A stretch of 64,000 bases of DNA from Rallus limicola (taxonomy: Eukaryota > Chordata > Aves > Gruiformes > Rallidae), in NCBI GenBank assembly GCA_022605955.1, contig JAKCOZ010000018.1, positions 6,828,001-6,892,000 on the forward strand, read 5' to 3'. A program made the translations under genes and the position numbers. Numbering within the stretch: position 1 is the stretch's first letter; the number at the start of each line of letters is the position of its first letter. Positions 25,200 through 36,205 of this stretch are shown piece after piece. The notes under the pieces are model-generated. The model was not told the origin of the DNA, searched no databases, and worked only from the letters and a program-made list of their open reading frames with translations.

Positions 25200-25430
25200 T
25201 GGTAATGATTTAAATTGCATCTTGGAATTGCTTTTAATTATGATTAAGATGACTGCTAAATTTAACAAGATACAATTAAATACTAGTTTATTAAGTTTGG
25301 ATTTGTTGCTGATTAGCGGTTACGCATGATGAGCTTTTTTAATATTCCTTAATTGTGAATTAATGGTTTGGATAATCAATTGGTATTTAACGTATTAATA
25401 ATTTTTATCTCAAAATGCAAATAAAAGCAT
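25200..25430. promoter_or_regulatory. AT-rich stretch with homeobox and octamer motifs (possible conserved element)
   Basis: This interval contains TAATTA at 25235-25240, further TTAAT/ATTAAT cores around 25340-25400, GATAATCAATTGG near 25371, and a perfect POU octamer ATGCAAAT at 25415-25422. Clusters like this occur in vertebrate developmental enhancers, but AT-rich sequence gives such cores by chance. Conservation cannot be judged here. Confidence 0.2.
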
Positions 25431-27257
25431 GCAGTTCTCAGCTGTGCCTTATGTCTGCCCCATCTATTAGAGACATGAGCCCTAGCATCGTGTCATTCAA
25501 CTACTGCAGAGCAAAATTCAGAAACTCATTGAAGTTTATAGGCTGTTGTATGCACTGGACACATTTGTGTTCCACAGAGAGCAGTGGTCACTCAAAGAAA
25601 AGGTGACTTTAACCTCTGTCTTGCCTCAGCCTCTATGCAGAGCATAATTCACCTTAGCCTGAGATCTGGTACCTACGCTGCTGCCACTTAACAACCATAT
25701 TTGTCATCAAAGTGACACATTTCGATGTCATTAAGAATGCATGTGGTGCCTTCAGGAAAGCCTATTTTAATTTAGTAGCCAGACGACTTACCAAATGTCT
25801 TCTGTTTCCTGTTTTCTTGGACTTTTTTTTAATGGAATGTTTTGTAATGCTACTGTTTGGAGCACAGACGTTTACGTTTTCAATAATTAGTGTTTAACAT
25901 ACCGCTTCTTCACAAGCTGTTGTTAGCTGTGTTACTTTGTGGTGGCTCAGAGCTTTTTCTGGAAATGCGCTTTGCCAGTGCACGGGGTTGTCGGGGAGCA
26001 CTTGCTGTGATAAGGCACTGATACCCTAAATTCTGAACGACGGTGCAATTTAACTTTTCAGTGTGTTTTACAGACAAATACCTTAATCTGAAGTCCCCGT
26101 GCCTATAAAGCTCTTGTTTGGATTGACTGGGTATTTCAGCAGAACAAAGAGTAACATTGGGCCTTGTGCCTGTGCCATGATGTGGACAGCTACCTGCACT
26201 GCTGCGAAGGCAGTCACTTGCTGAGCAACACGCATCTCTCAAAGCAACAAATAAGGGTGGTTACATCCACTCAAACATCCTGTGTACATGGTGCTTACCT
26301 CCCTTTGCTCTCTTGCCATGAAAAGCATCCTCTCCCTGTAGTCCCTTTAACCTCCATAATCAGAAAAACCACTTGAGCTCTTCTCACAAGAGTCTGGTGA
26401 ATGGCTGGACCTTGAACTTAAAGGGCATCATCAAACTGCTGTGTTACTTCTGTGCCCTTTAGGAACTCTGACCTACCAAATGCCTTGAATGCATATACTT
26501 CAGGTAGTAGCTTTTGGACACACTGTGGAGCAGGAGCAGAGGGAACCTCTAGAGCCCTCTCGAAGATCTGCAATCATAATCAAAAGCGTCTGTGCCCTGT
26601 GGCTCTGATCGTCTTCCAGGATTTTTCTTTCTTGTTACTTTTAACTTCACGTTATTAAAGTCCCCTAGAAACTTATTTTTATCTGTCAAGTAAAACTAAG
26701 ATATGAAAGTATTCAAGCATCCAGATTTAACCCTCTGAGTAATAAAATAGTAAATACAAGAGTGCATCTGAAAAGAGAAAAAGCTGATAATAAATGTTAT
26801 TTCATACTTTTTTGATCATCAGAAATAACATTATCATATTGCATTCTGGACTAATTCTGCTCTAAGTAACAAAGGAGAGTCACTTGAATTTACAAGTGCC
26901 TGACAGCTTATCTGTTTTTTTCCCTGTCTTCACTGGTTGATCTAATAAAAGGTATATAACTCCCTATAAACACAGCTCCATTATATTCTTAAGTCATTAA
27001 AGCTACATGAACCCTGGAAGTACAGTTTTATTGTAAGTGCTAGATCTTTTAGGGAAGTACATGTCTTAGGAGTGATGTAGCCTTTGTAAGTGGAATACTG
27101 ATATTTTTTGTTTGTTTTTTGGTTTGTGGGTTTTTTTAAACTTCATAAATCTCTGTGTGGGTTAAAATGCCTTGATTTTGATATTAAAGAATAACTTGAA
27201 TCTTTGGTCATCTACTTTTTTTCACTGAACTGCTTTTAATTCAGTGGTATGATAGAA

Positions 27258-27850
27258 GGTAAACTGTATCCTGGACAGCAGGTAGAGGGAGATGATTCTG
27301 CCCCTCCTCTCTTGCAAGACCCCACCTGGAGTACTGTGTCCAGCTCTGGAGCCCCCAGTGTAAGAAGGACATGGAACTGCTGGAATGGGTCTAGAGGAGG
27401 CCCCAAAGATGATCAAAGCACTAGAGTACCTCTCCTATGAAGACAGCCTGAGAGAGTTGAGTTTGTTCAGCCATGTGAAGAGAAGGTTCTGGATAAATCA
27501 TAGCAGCCTTCCAGTACCTGAAGGGGCCCACAAGAAAGCTGTGGTGGGACTGTTTAGAAGGGTATGTAGTGATAGAATGAGGGGGAATAGTTTTAAATTG
27601 GAAGGGGATAGATATAGATCAAATAGTAGGGAAACGTAGGGAAAAGCTCTTCACTATGAGGGTGGTAAGACACAGGAATAGGTTGTCCAGGGAAGTGGTG
27701 GCTGCTCCCTCCCTGGACATGTTCAAGGCTGTGTTGGATGGGGCCTTGAGCAGCCTGGGTCTAGTAAGGGGTGTCCCTGGCCATGGCAGCAGGGTTGGAG
27801 TTAGGTGATTTTTAAGGTCCCTTTCCAGCCTGAACTGTTCTATGATTATT
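27258..27850 (+). mobile_element. CR1 LINE, 5'-truncated, ORF2 C-terminus plus 3' UTR
   Basis: The element ends in TTCCAGCCTGAACTGTTCTA followed by TGATT, an avian CR1 terminus. The frame from 27385 encodes recognisable ORF2 residues (APKMIKALEYLSYEDSLREL and, after a decayed patch, CSDRMRGNSFKLEG) before it breaks near 27630. Upstream, CCCCACCTGGAGTACTG (27324-27340) corresponds to the RPHLEYC region in another frame. Part of the sequence just before 27280 is deleted relative to the family. About 590 bp remain and frameshifts prevent any product. Confidence 0.92.
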
Positions 27851-30800
27851 GGAGTCTGCTGTGCAGAGAAGCAGACATGGATTTTTTTGGCATGTCATAG
27901 AGTAAAAAATCCAAGACAAATTGTTATATTAGGAACTGAGGGACTGACGTCCCACAGATGAGGGCAAAATGCCCTCTGATATACACCCATCAGTGCGTGG
28001 TGTCATGCTATCCTTGAACTGCAGTGAAAAAGAGCCAAAAAAGAAGTCTTGGAGGCAAAACTCAAACACTTGTTTAAACAGTAAGGCTATATATTGTTTC
28101 ATAATGCAGTCTTTATTGGGACAAAATCTTTTGCTATTTCTTGGGCAGACTGCCCAGAGCGGAGAGATTCCCACAAAAGAACAGCAGGTGTTATTTGGGC
28201 TATTTCCTTTTTCTTTTCCTATTGATCCTTATATATGCAATACATCATTCTTCTGAAGGAATAATGTCAATTCAACTCTTACAAACTAATGTTCTTTCTT
28301 TTAATCTTTTTATGCTCTTTGAAAATTGTCAATCTGTTTATTTCAAATTTGAAGAAAGTGTGATCCTTTCTTTCAAGCCAATCAAGTGACTAAAAGTTAA
28401 TATTTTGGGGAGGCCTTCAGCTCACAAAAGTAAGGTCTGCAGTCTTTGTAAGAGAGTGACAATCTAAGCTTTTTCATGCTTTGGGGCTTCATGAATTTCT
28501 GCTTCAGGGAATCCTGAGAGTGGAAGAATTATTGTAATTCTTAAGTGAGTTACGGAATGTATTAGGAAAACCTCCATGATATTTAGCTGCATGTTCCTGA
28601 TATTGAGACGTACACAGTCTAAATGTAGAAAAAGTAACTTTTATGTGGGTTGTAGATTATTTGTAATACATTTTGGTGTTACACTTCAGCATAGCAACAA
28701 AGCAACATTGTTCTGTTTATAGAGAAGTAAGACTTTGAGCTTGCTGCCCTGATAGAACTAAATCTTGCACACCAGTTCAGAGCTCTGTCTAGCCAAAACG
28801 GGCAGCATCAAGTCCTGAAAATTCTGTATTGAAACTGAGGTCCTCTTGCAACACCTAAAATTAACTCCTCAAATGCGTTGCCCCTTCTCTGTGCCTTTTT
28901 CCCCTACTCTATGTGAAACAAGTGTATTGGAAAAAGAGGATGGCAACCAGGATCAGCACTCCTTTCAGTGAAACCAGGTGCTGCTTCTTGATATGCAAGT
29001 TTCTTTAAGTTAATATATCTGAATTATTTTCAGGCTCATTTAGCTCAAGTGAGCCATGTCACAATGTTATGTTCTAGTTTCACAGAGAGATTACATTAGT
29101 TGTTCATGCGGAGCTGTCATCTGAACTGATGCAAATGATGAACTGTGTTACTGGCTGCATTTCTAATTGTAGCTTTGCCCACACTTAACTTTGGATCCAT
29201 GTCTGTTGCCAGCCCAGCTAGCTCAACTGTAAATCACCAGGTAATGAAACCTCCAGATTTTAATGGAGAGACAGGAACCTGGGGAAGGCGGACTTTGGTA
29301 TGTCCTAAGTAAACAAAATGATGGCAATGAGTGTTGAGACTAGCCCTCTGAGGTCAGTGCACAAGACCAGGGCTCTAGAAACCTCAATCTGTTTTTTTTT
29401 TTTTTCCACTGATAGCATTAAGGAGCATTCTTTAACTTTGTCAGTCCTTTGCTTCTGCCTTCGGTTACTGCTTGTAAAACAAGAGTTATCCCTACTTGTA
29501 CTAGAATATCTGGACTTTAATGAGACTTCAAGGCACTGCTGTGACAAGAATAAATAAATAATCAGATAGGAGAGTTCTGCCTCATAACTGCTATTAGAAA
29601 TGTACTTCTCAGCTTTACTTATCTCCATTAACAAGGATAGGGCAACTACTTTAGTTTCCAAATTTTGTGACTGATTTGCACTTCCAAGGTCAAGTTGCTC
29701 TGATCTTTTATTGTTTAACTGCGATTTTTCAAATTTCAAATATAATTTGAAAATAAAATCTAAGCTGTCTTTTCTGTTTGTTTCTTTCTGTTATGTTTCT
29801 CTTGTAGTTAGGGAAATGAGTCAAAATCTGAATCATCACAGAGCTGTTGGAAGGAGAAATGACAGATGAATTTGGCTGAGACAGGTAGAAAACATCTGTG
29901 ATTGGTTTCAGTAGTGAAATTGTATTGCATCTCCTGCTGTGTTTTCTTCTTTTTAACCACACTGCCTAAAGTGTTTCCACCAAATAATTAGATTAACATC
30001 CAAGCATTTTTGTCCCCATGGTTTTGAAAAGTCAGCAGCATAGCATCCCACCAGATAGATTGGATTTGATTACTATTCTTAGGTTAGAGAGCAGCAAACC
30101 ATAACACAAGAAAACTGGGAAGCTTGCTGTAAAGTTTAAACTGGTGCTCCTGTCTTCTTTCTCAAATTATTTAACCTTGACCTGATTTTTCTCTGAAAAT
30201 TATCTTTGATGTTGAAATCATCAAAATGATCATTAATATAATTTAGTCACAAGACTAAGTTTGTTATGTACATGTTTTTATCAAAGCCTGTGGAGAGAAT
30301 GACTGCAGCTGAAAGAAAAAGGTTTTTTGGATGGTTTTGGTTAGAATGTTCTATAAGAAATTGAATACTAGAAATACTTCTGAAATCTGTTTGGTTATGA
30401 GATGGGTATATGTTTCCCAACGAGTGCATGTTTAACACTTCCTGTACAGCACAGAATTGATGGAGGCAACACAACCAGACCAGTTGATTTTATGTATAAA
30501 GTATTATTCATTTGCCTATTCACAACTGTATGAAAAGATCATTAGTGTAGAGAAATGTATGCTTAATCTTTTAAGGATCTTTTGAATGTTCGCAGGAAAT
30601 AGGTGTGCATAAAAGGCTGCTTTGCAGCAGGGGTAGATCAAAGAGCAGGGAAACAGGAATGGAACTGTATCTCAGCAATCTTGCTCTTATTTGAAATAAA
30701 GACTTAGAGAAGACAGTTGTTGCCTTATGGTTTTAATGCACATCGTGCTCTTCCCACAATATGTTCTCTTTTTCTTAGTCTTCTACTTGATGATGGTATC

Positions 30801-31006
30801 TAGGTTGTCACTATCTTGTATCTCACAGAAAAATATTTTGCTGATTTTCTACAACTTTAAATGGATTATTCACAAAGATTCAGATCTTTATTCTTACTTA
30901 GCCAGATCAAACTGTCCTTTCTTCCTTTTTAACACAAAAAAGGGTTTCCTCTTTTAGATATTATTTAATCATTGTTTGAATCACATGACTAAATAAATCT
31001 AATATT

Positions 31007-31018
31007 GCCATCTAGTGT
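31007..31018 (-). promoter_or_regulatory. CTCF-like core motif
   Basis: On the minus strand this reads ACACTAGATGGC, matching the CTCF core CCASYAGRKGGC at 11 of 12 positions (the first base differs). No other regulatory feature lies nearby. Binding is unproven. Confidence 0.25.
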
Positions 31019-32477
31019 CCAGATACTGGATTATATACACTTATCTAGTTCAGTGCCATCGGCCTTTCTGAATATCACTTGTTACTGTGGGGTCCTCAGT
31101 TGATAGAAATACTGTTTGTTTCCAATACTTTCATTTCAGTCATCATTTTTTCTGAGAGAAATAACTTTATGCCTAACATCATAATAACATTGTTTCATAA
31201 CGATGCTAAGAATCTCAACTTCTGTACAGTTTCAAAAGAACTGCGATCAGTACTGTGAATAGTCAACTGGGATACGAATTGCAGAGAATAAACTCTGCTA
31301 ACTGTGCTTTTCCTCTTGCCATTCCCCCAGAAGCAGTTTGAAGAGTTGACACAAATGCACATCTTACCATGCAGTTTGGATCAACTGAGGGGGAAAAAAA
31401 GTTCCCTTGGAGAACATGTCCCGGCAGTTGTGTGACAAGAATGGTCAAAATGACCTTAATGAAGCAAGGAGACAGGAAAACCATTCAAGAAAGCTTTTTG
31501 TTACTGTCTCTGCTTTTTAAGAAATAAGGCACTCAGGATATTGAGTGGGATAAACTTCTGCCTATATACACAACTTCAGTTAGAAGATTGCAGTTTCATT
31601 ACTCTGACATAGGTGGATTGAAATGCAAGTCACAGCTTTTCAAGGGAAAACTTGAAAATTGTCTTGTAGCTCCAGCTACCCACAGGCTGGGTTATGATTT
31701 TTTCTCTGAATACAAAGCAGCAGCACATCTTACTGGGGAAAGTCCATTTCTTAATAGTGATCCTAGACAACCTGAAGAAGAACTTGTCCATGGCTCTGAG
31801 CACTCAGGGTGACAGCAGAAGCAGGCTAAGCATGCTGCCATTCCGAGTTTAGGTGCTTGTAACATAAGCATATATAATAAATGGTAGGCGTACCTCGTTG
31901 AGAGAAGCATTGATTTTAGGTCTATTCACTTCTTAAGTAAAATGAACTGCTACACTGAAAATTTCTCTCTGAATTGCAGCCTGACAACCTGAAGCAGACT
32001 GTCAGACCACATGTTTATCTGCTGCTTCATTGCACCCCCATGATTTATTCTCTTTTACACGTTCTCACTATTGATTTTTCTTCTCTGTCTTTCTTCAAAC
32101 ACAAATATGATGAATCTCCTTGTGAGCCAAGGTGCCTTAACCACCTTTTGAAGAGCCCTTTCTTTAGGGTCTGCCTTCCCAGGCTGTGACAAGCAGACAG
32201 GAGCCTTTAGCTCTGCTTTCCTCCAGCTGTGTGCACCTGCAGCATGGCTTCAGCAGAGCTCAGCGCAATGTTAAGTGTGGAGATCAGACGCCGACCATTT
32301 CAGTGTTTCAGAGGAACTGCAAAATGGCTCACAGTCGAAATCTGTGATGTGATCATAGGCAATTGTCCTATCTTTATTTTTGCTGGAGCTGAGTTATAGG
32401 GAAACATGTTTTGCCTGTATTTTTAGATTTCTTATTACTGTTATTTTCCCTTCACAAGCATTGAGTATCAACAGGCT

Positions 32478-32513
32478 AAAAAAACAAACCAAAAAAAACC
32501 CCAACAAAAACAA
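32478..32513 (+). repeat. A/C-rich low-complexity tract
   Basis: Runs of A separated by short C groups, a simple-sequence pattern common in bird noncoding DNA. No function is implied. Confidence 0.7.
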
Positions 32514-33167
32514 CTTTGGGGATACCCCTTAATGAAAAGCTTGGTGAGTGGCTGTTGTTTGTGTTTAATACAGTCTCAATCTTTGAAATTTTATGTAAAA
32601 ATTTAAAACTATTTGTCTGGGAGAGGAGAAAATAAATCAGATGGGGGTGGTTAATACACCTTTAGACCTGTGGATCTCTTCAGTTAAGAGAAACTTCACT
32701 TACCTACAAATTTGCAAAACTTATAAATTGCTGCAAGGAATATTTTGTTTACTGTCCTAATTATACAGTGCTCCTGTAGTTTTTGTTTCTAGTTTGTCCT
32801 CCTGCCTAATGAGATAATACAAGGCCTAAAAAGATAGTCGAGTTTGCTAAATCATGTTTCTTTGCTCACATACGTGATGAAAACAATTCTGATTTGTGTT
32901 GGTTTGTGATATGTGTCTCTTCCCTCACCCTATGTTTCCTCTTTCCTGTTCAGCGAAAACTAATGAAACTTTTCTAAGGAAGAGTAACTTAATATTGCAG
33001 CAATAAGAACCTTCAAAATATCTAGTTTATATTTGCAAAGTATGTATGTATTGAAGGAATGTAGGTAATTTAGTTTTGAAAGTCCAATGAGATTTATGTT
33101 TACTTAATGTAAAAAGTAACCTGCAACTAACTGAACTGGAAGCATCTTCTTTCTGTTGATAAACAAT

Positions 33168-33189
33168 CATTGCCTACTTGTAGACAATG
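33168..33189. other. Small quasi-palindrome
   Basis: CATTGCCTAC and GTAGACAATG pair at 9 of 10 positions across a 2-nt centre (TT). It is a minor structural feature with no assigned role. Confidence 0.6.
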
Positions 33190-33592
33190 ACTACTTGCAT
33201 TTTCTGGGCTAGCAGGTACTGCAAATACCCATCCCTTATGGTATGAAGGGTTATTTTGTTTTTCTCATTTCTACAGCAGGCATCAGTACTAGGGAGGTGA
33301 ATCTATTCCTCCATAAGTAAAGATCTTCCAACACCATTCTCAACATCAGGCAAATTAATAAACCACTGTAAGATACAGGCTTGTGCTGTGAGCTCATATA
33401 AAGGTGATGATCCATACATAGACAGGCTTGTTTTTTGCAGAAGAGAAAGGCACCCTCAGACACATTGCTTAAGACTTTAGGTGGAAAAAAAAATGTCTAA
33501 GATGTGTTAAATCAGCCAGTAGGAAGTTTTGTACCAGAGGTCAGGGAAACATATCAGTAAGGGTATTCACCTTTGGAAACTGGAGAGCTTAC

Positions 33593-33656
33593 CTGGTTTT
33601 TCTTGTCTTCTCTACATCGGGCTTCCTGACTCAGAGCTGACCTCATCCTACCATAG
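33593..33656 (-). other. Exon-like segment on the minus strand (candidate)
   Basis: On the minus strand a strong acceptor (AAGCTTCCTTTCAG) leads into the segment, and a strong donor (CCAG|GTAAGC) follows it. Of the three frames only one is open across all 64 bp. It is entered after one base and encodes 21 residues, including MRSALSQEARCREDKKNQ, ending exactly at a codon boundary. The peptide is hydrophilic and charged, but I do not recognise it. No partner exon on this strand was identified, so it may be a decoy. Confidence 0.2.
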
Positions 33657-34983
33657 CTGAAAGGAAGCTTTCCTTCAGGCAAGTGTTGTCTACTTCAAGA
33701 GTAACCAATTTCCATGGAGACCAAGGAAAATGCAGGTATTGGGACAGGCTGTTAGCAATACAAAATTGTGAAAATAGTCTTCTAAAGCCAATGAGGTTAC
33801 TTTGGTTGTGGGTATCCTTGTGATATCAATAACTCAGGTTCTATCAGAAGACTCATCAATAAGCCAAAAGCAATGCTTTCCGTACTCTTGGTGATCTGCG
33901 TGTCGTGTAGCTGGAGTAAGATTAGTCCTTCATATTTTTGTGCACTCAAAGTCACAATAAATAGCATGTGAATTAGCCCTTCACCTCTTGAAATAGCTAC
34001 AGATTCCCATCCCAAACAAAACAATATTAGAATTGCAAATCATTATGAATACCATCAAGCAATCAAAACCTAATATAGAAATGTATGCAGAGATAAGGCA
34101 GATATTGTGTTCTCCAGGTTTAATGAAAAATGTCTGTACCTTTTGTGGTCATACTTTCATTTGATCTATTTTGCAGGCTTTTATGTGATGAAAAATCCAA
34201 GCATAGTGATTCATGAAAAAAACAGGCTATTTTCTGGCCATTTTCTTTCATAAATATCTGTTACAAGTTAGAGCCCATCTCTATTTAAAATCTGTTTCTG
34301 GCAGGGTAGGGGGGAAGCATGCTGGAATTATTTCTATGCCATTTGTCTTACAGAATTTAGAATTACTTATTAAGCAACTCAGAGTGTTTTAGATTATTTT
34401 CTTTTTGCATGCAATATTTCCCGAGTCTCTCTCAAAAGATCTTTCTATGTGACAGTGAAATTAAGAGAGTCTTTATTTCTTTTTTTCTGAAATGGGAAAA
34501 AGCACTTGTTATTTTAATGTGGGGACAGGCATTTAAAATTAATTAGTTTCTAGGGAGCAAATGTTAGTCCCATTTGAGGAATGAGCAGTGTTTGTGCACC
34601 CGTATATCTGTTAAAAAGTTGTCACTTAAATATTTCTTATTTGTTAAGGCTCCTTATTGAATACAGTCATGTAAGAATTATTACAGATTTTTTACCAACT
34701 GCTTTTACCTTTTCACGGTAGAAAAAATAAATATAGGTTGACACTGTATGTTATTAAGATCAAATAACCTGTTTCTGGAGGTGAGAAAAAGGATTGCAAA
34801 TGTATGAGATCTTAATCTTTTAACTATAAATTCTCAGACACACTGTTTTCATCAGTTAATCTATTCATTTTATATATGTCTTTATAAGTGATTTTCATTG
34901 GTTAGGTTCTTAACAATTACTTCCAAACAGGTTTTTCAGATAGGTACATTTGCATCACTCAGAGTATTTATTTCATAATAAAT

Positions 34984-35922
34984 ATAGAATCATAGAATGG
35001 CTTGGGCCCTCAAAGCCCATCTAGTTCCACCCAAGCCTCCACTAGCCCAGGTGGCCCAGAGTCCCATCCAGCTTGGTCTTGAACACTGCCAGGGAAGGGG
35101 CAGACACAGCTTCTCTAGGCACCCTGTGCCAGGGCCTCACCACCCTCATGGGGAAGAATTTCTTCCTCATATCTCATTTAAATCTTCCTTCCTTCAGCTG
35201 AAGGTTATTTCCCCTTGTCCTGTCACTCTATATGCTTGAAACCAGTACTCCTCCAGCTTTTCTCTAGCTCCTTTAGGTACTGACAGGCTGCAATAAGGCC
35301 TCCCTGGAGCCTTCTCTTCTCCAGTCTTAACAAACTCAACTCTCTCAGTCTCTATTCATAGCAGAGGTGATCCAGCCCTCTCATCATCTTCATTACCTCC
35401 TCTGGACTCACTCCAAAAGGTCCATGGCCTTCATATATTGGGAACCCCAGAGCTGGATGCAGTGCTCATCAGTAATTGAGTCTCACCAGAGCAGAGCTGA
35501 GGGGGAGAATCACCCCCTTTGACATGCTAGCCACATGCAGCCCAGGATAGAGTTGGCTTCTGGGATGCAAGTGCACATATGGATCATGTTGGTGGATGAG
35601 AAGCTCAATATCCCCAAGTTCTTCTCAGGGCTGCTCTCAATCCATTCTCTTCCCAACCTCTAGTTGTTCTTAGGATTGCACCAACGCACGTGCAGGACCT
35701 TGTACTTGGCCTTGTTGAACTTAATGCAGTTCTCATAGGCTCACCTCTCCAGCTTGTCAAAATCCCTCTGGCTGGTATCCCTTCCATCTAGTGTACTGAC
35801 AGCACCACACAGATTGTTGTCATGACAAACTTGCTGAGGATGCACTTCATCCTACTGCTCATGTCACTGACATGTTAAAACAGTGCCAGTCCCAATGCTA
35901 CTGTCCAGTAATTACTGGCTCT
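34984..35922 (-). mobile_element. CR1 LINE, longest copy here, reverse transcriptase part plus 3' UTR
   Basis: Inverted copy: the 3' terminus (AGAATCATAGAATGG) is at the left edge and the truncated 5' end at about 35922. Reading leftwards, it carries decayed ORF2 regions in order. These are the area of the active-site motif FADDTKL (35810-35830, destroyed by a base change and a frame-breaking deletion), the FNKAKCKVLH-type region near 35690-35730, the RPHLEYC region near 35440-35490, and the SLEKRRL region near 35310-35340. Frames are broken throughout, so it is inactive. At about 940 bp it is the largest mobile-element remnant in the window. A second CR1 in the same orientation lies about 115 bp further right. 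Confidence 0.93.
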
Positions 35923-36037
35923 TTTATTTGACCTGTGGTGAGCATATGTGCAACTCTAATTGCTTAATTGCAAACATTTGAGAATATTGCACATAATGTG
36001 CACGACTGGGTTATCACTCCTTTTACTACTTAAGTGT

Positions 36038-36205
36038 CACAGAATCACAAGGTTGGAAAAGACCTTTAAGATCATCAAATCCAAGTGCTCCCATCCTATG
36101 CTAAACCATATCTCTAAGTACCTGATATACCTCTTTTTTAAACACATCCAGGGACGGTGGCTCAACCAACTCCCTAGGCAGCCCATTCTCCTTAACCATA
36201 AGCCA
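36038..36205 (-). mobile_element. CR1 LINE, short 3' fragment
   Basis: The inverted 3' terminus (CAGAATCACAAGGTTGGAAA) begins at the left edge. Reading leftwards from about 36205, the minus strand encodes the final residues of CR1 ORF2 (NGLPRELVEPPSLDVFKK, then VLRDMV) and stops at 36101-36103. This C-terminal frame is intact over roughly 30 codons, though everything upstream is missing. It is a separate insertion from its neighbour, because each has its own 3' end. Confidence 0.9.

Larger units (their letters stand above)
23906..27257. other. Noncoding sequence with raised CpG and motif-rich patches
   Basis: Between two CR1 copies lies unique sequence whose 24470-25040 and 25895-26250 parts hold more CpG than the rest of the window. 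It includes a G-rich tract (24240-24259), an exon-like segment (24830-24947) and an AT-rich stretch with several homeobox-type cores and an octamer (25200-25430). Open frames on both strands (24437-24981 minus, 24434-24694 plus, 25910-26242 minus) overlap and probably reflect fewer stops in GC-richer sequence. No gene is recognised. Confidence 0.5.
27851..34983. other. Single-copy noncoding sequence
   Basis: About 7 kb with no identified transposon or gene. It includes T tracts (29392-29405), a CTCF-like match (31007-31018), an A/C-rich low-complexity patch (32478-32513), a small quasi-palindrome (33168-33189) and a minus-strand exon-like segment (33593-33656). The 144-codon minus frame at 29305-29739 is unremarkable and includes a translated poly-T tract. 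It is not a gene I can support. Confidence 0.55.

Noticed and set aside
29305..29739. 144-codon minus-strand frame
   Set aside because: Part of it is a translated poly-T tract (KKKKK). The rest is low in information and matches no known family.
32703..32729. 27-bp minus-strand micro-exon-like segment (CCTTGCAG … GTAAGT)
   Set aside because: Both sites are good, but the segment is very short, isolated and has no distinctive coding content, so chance is the better explanation.
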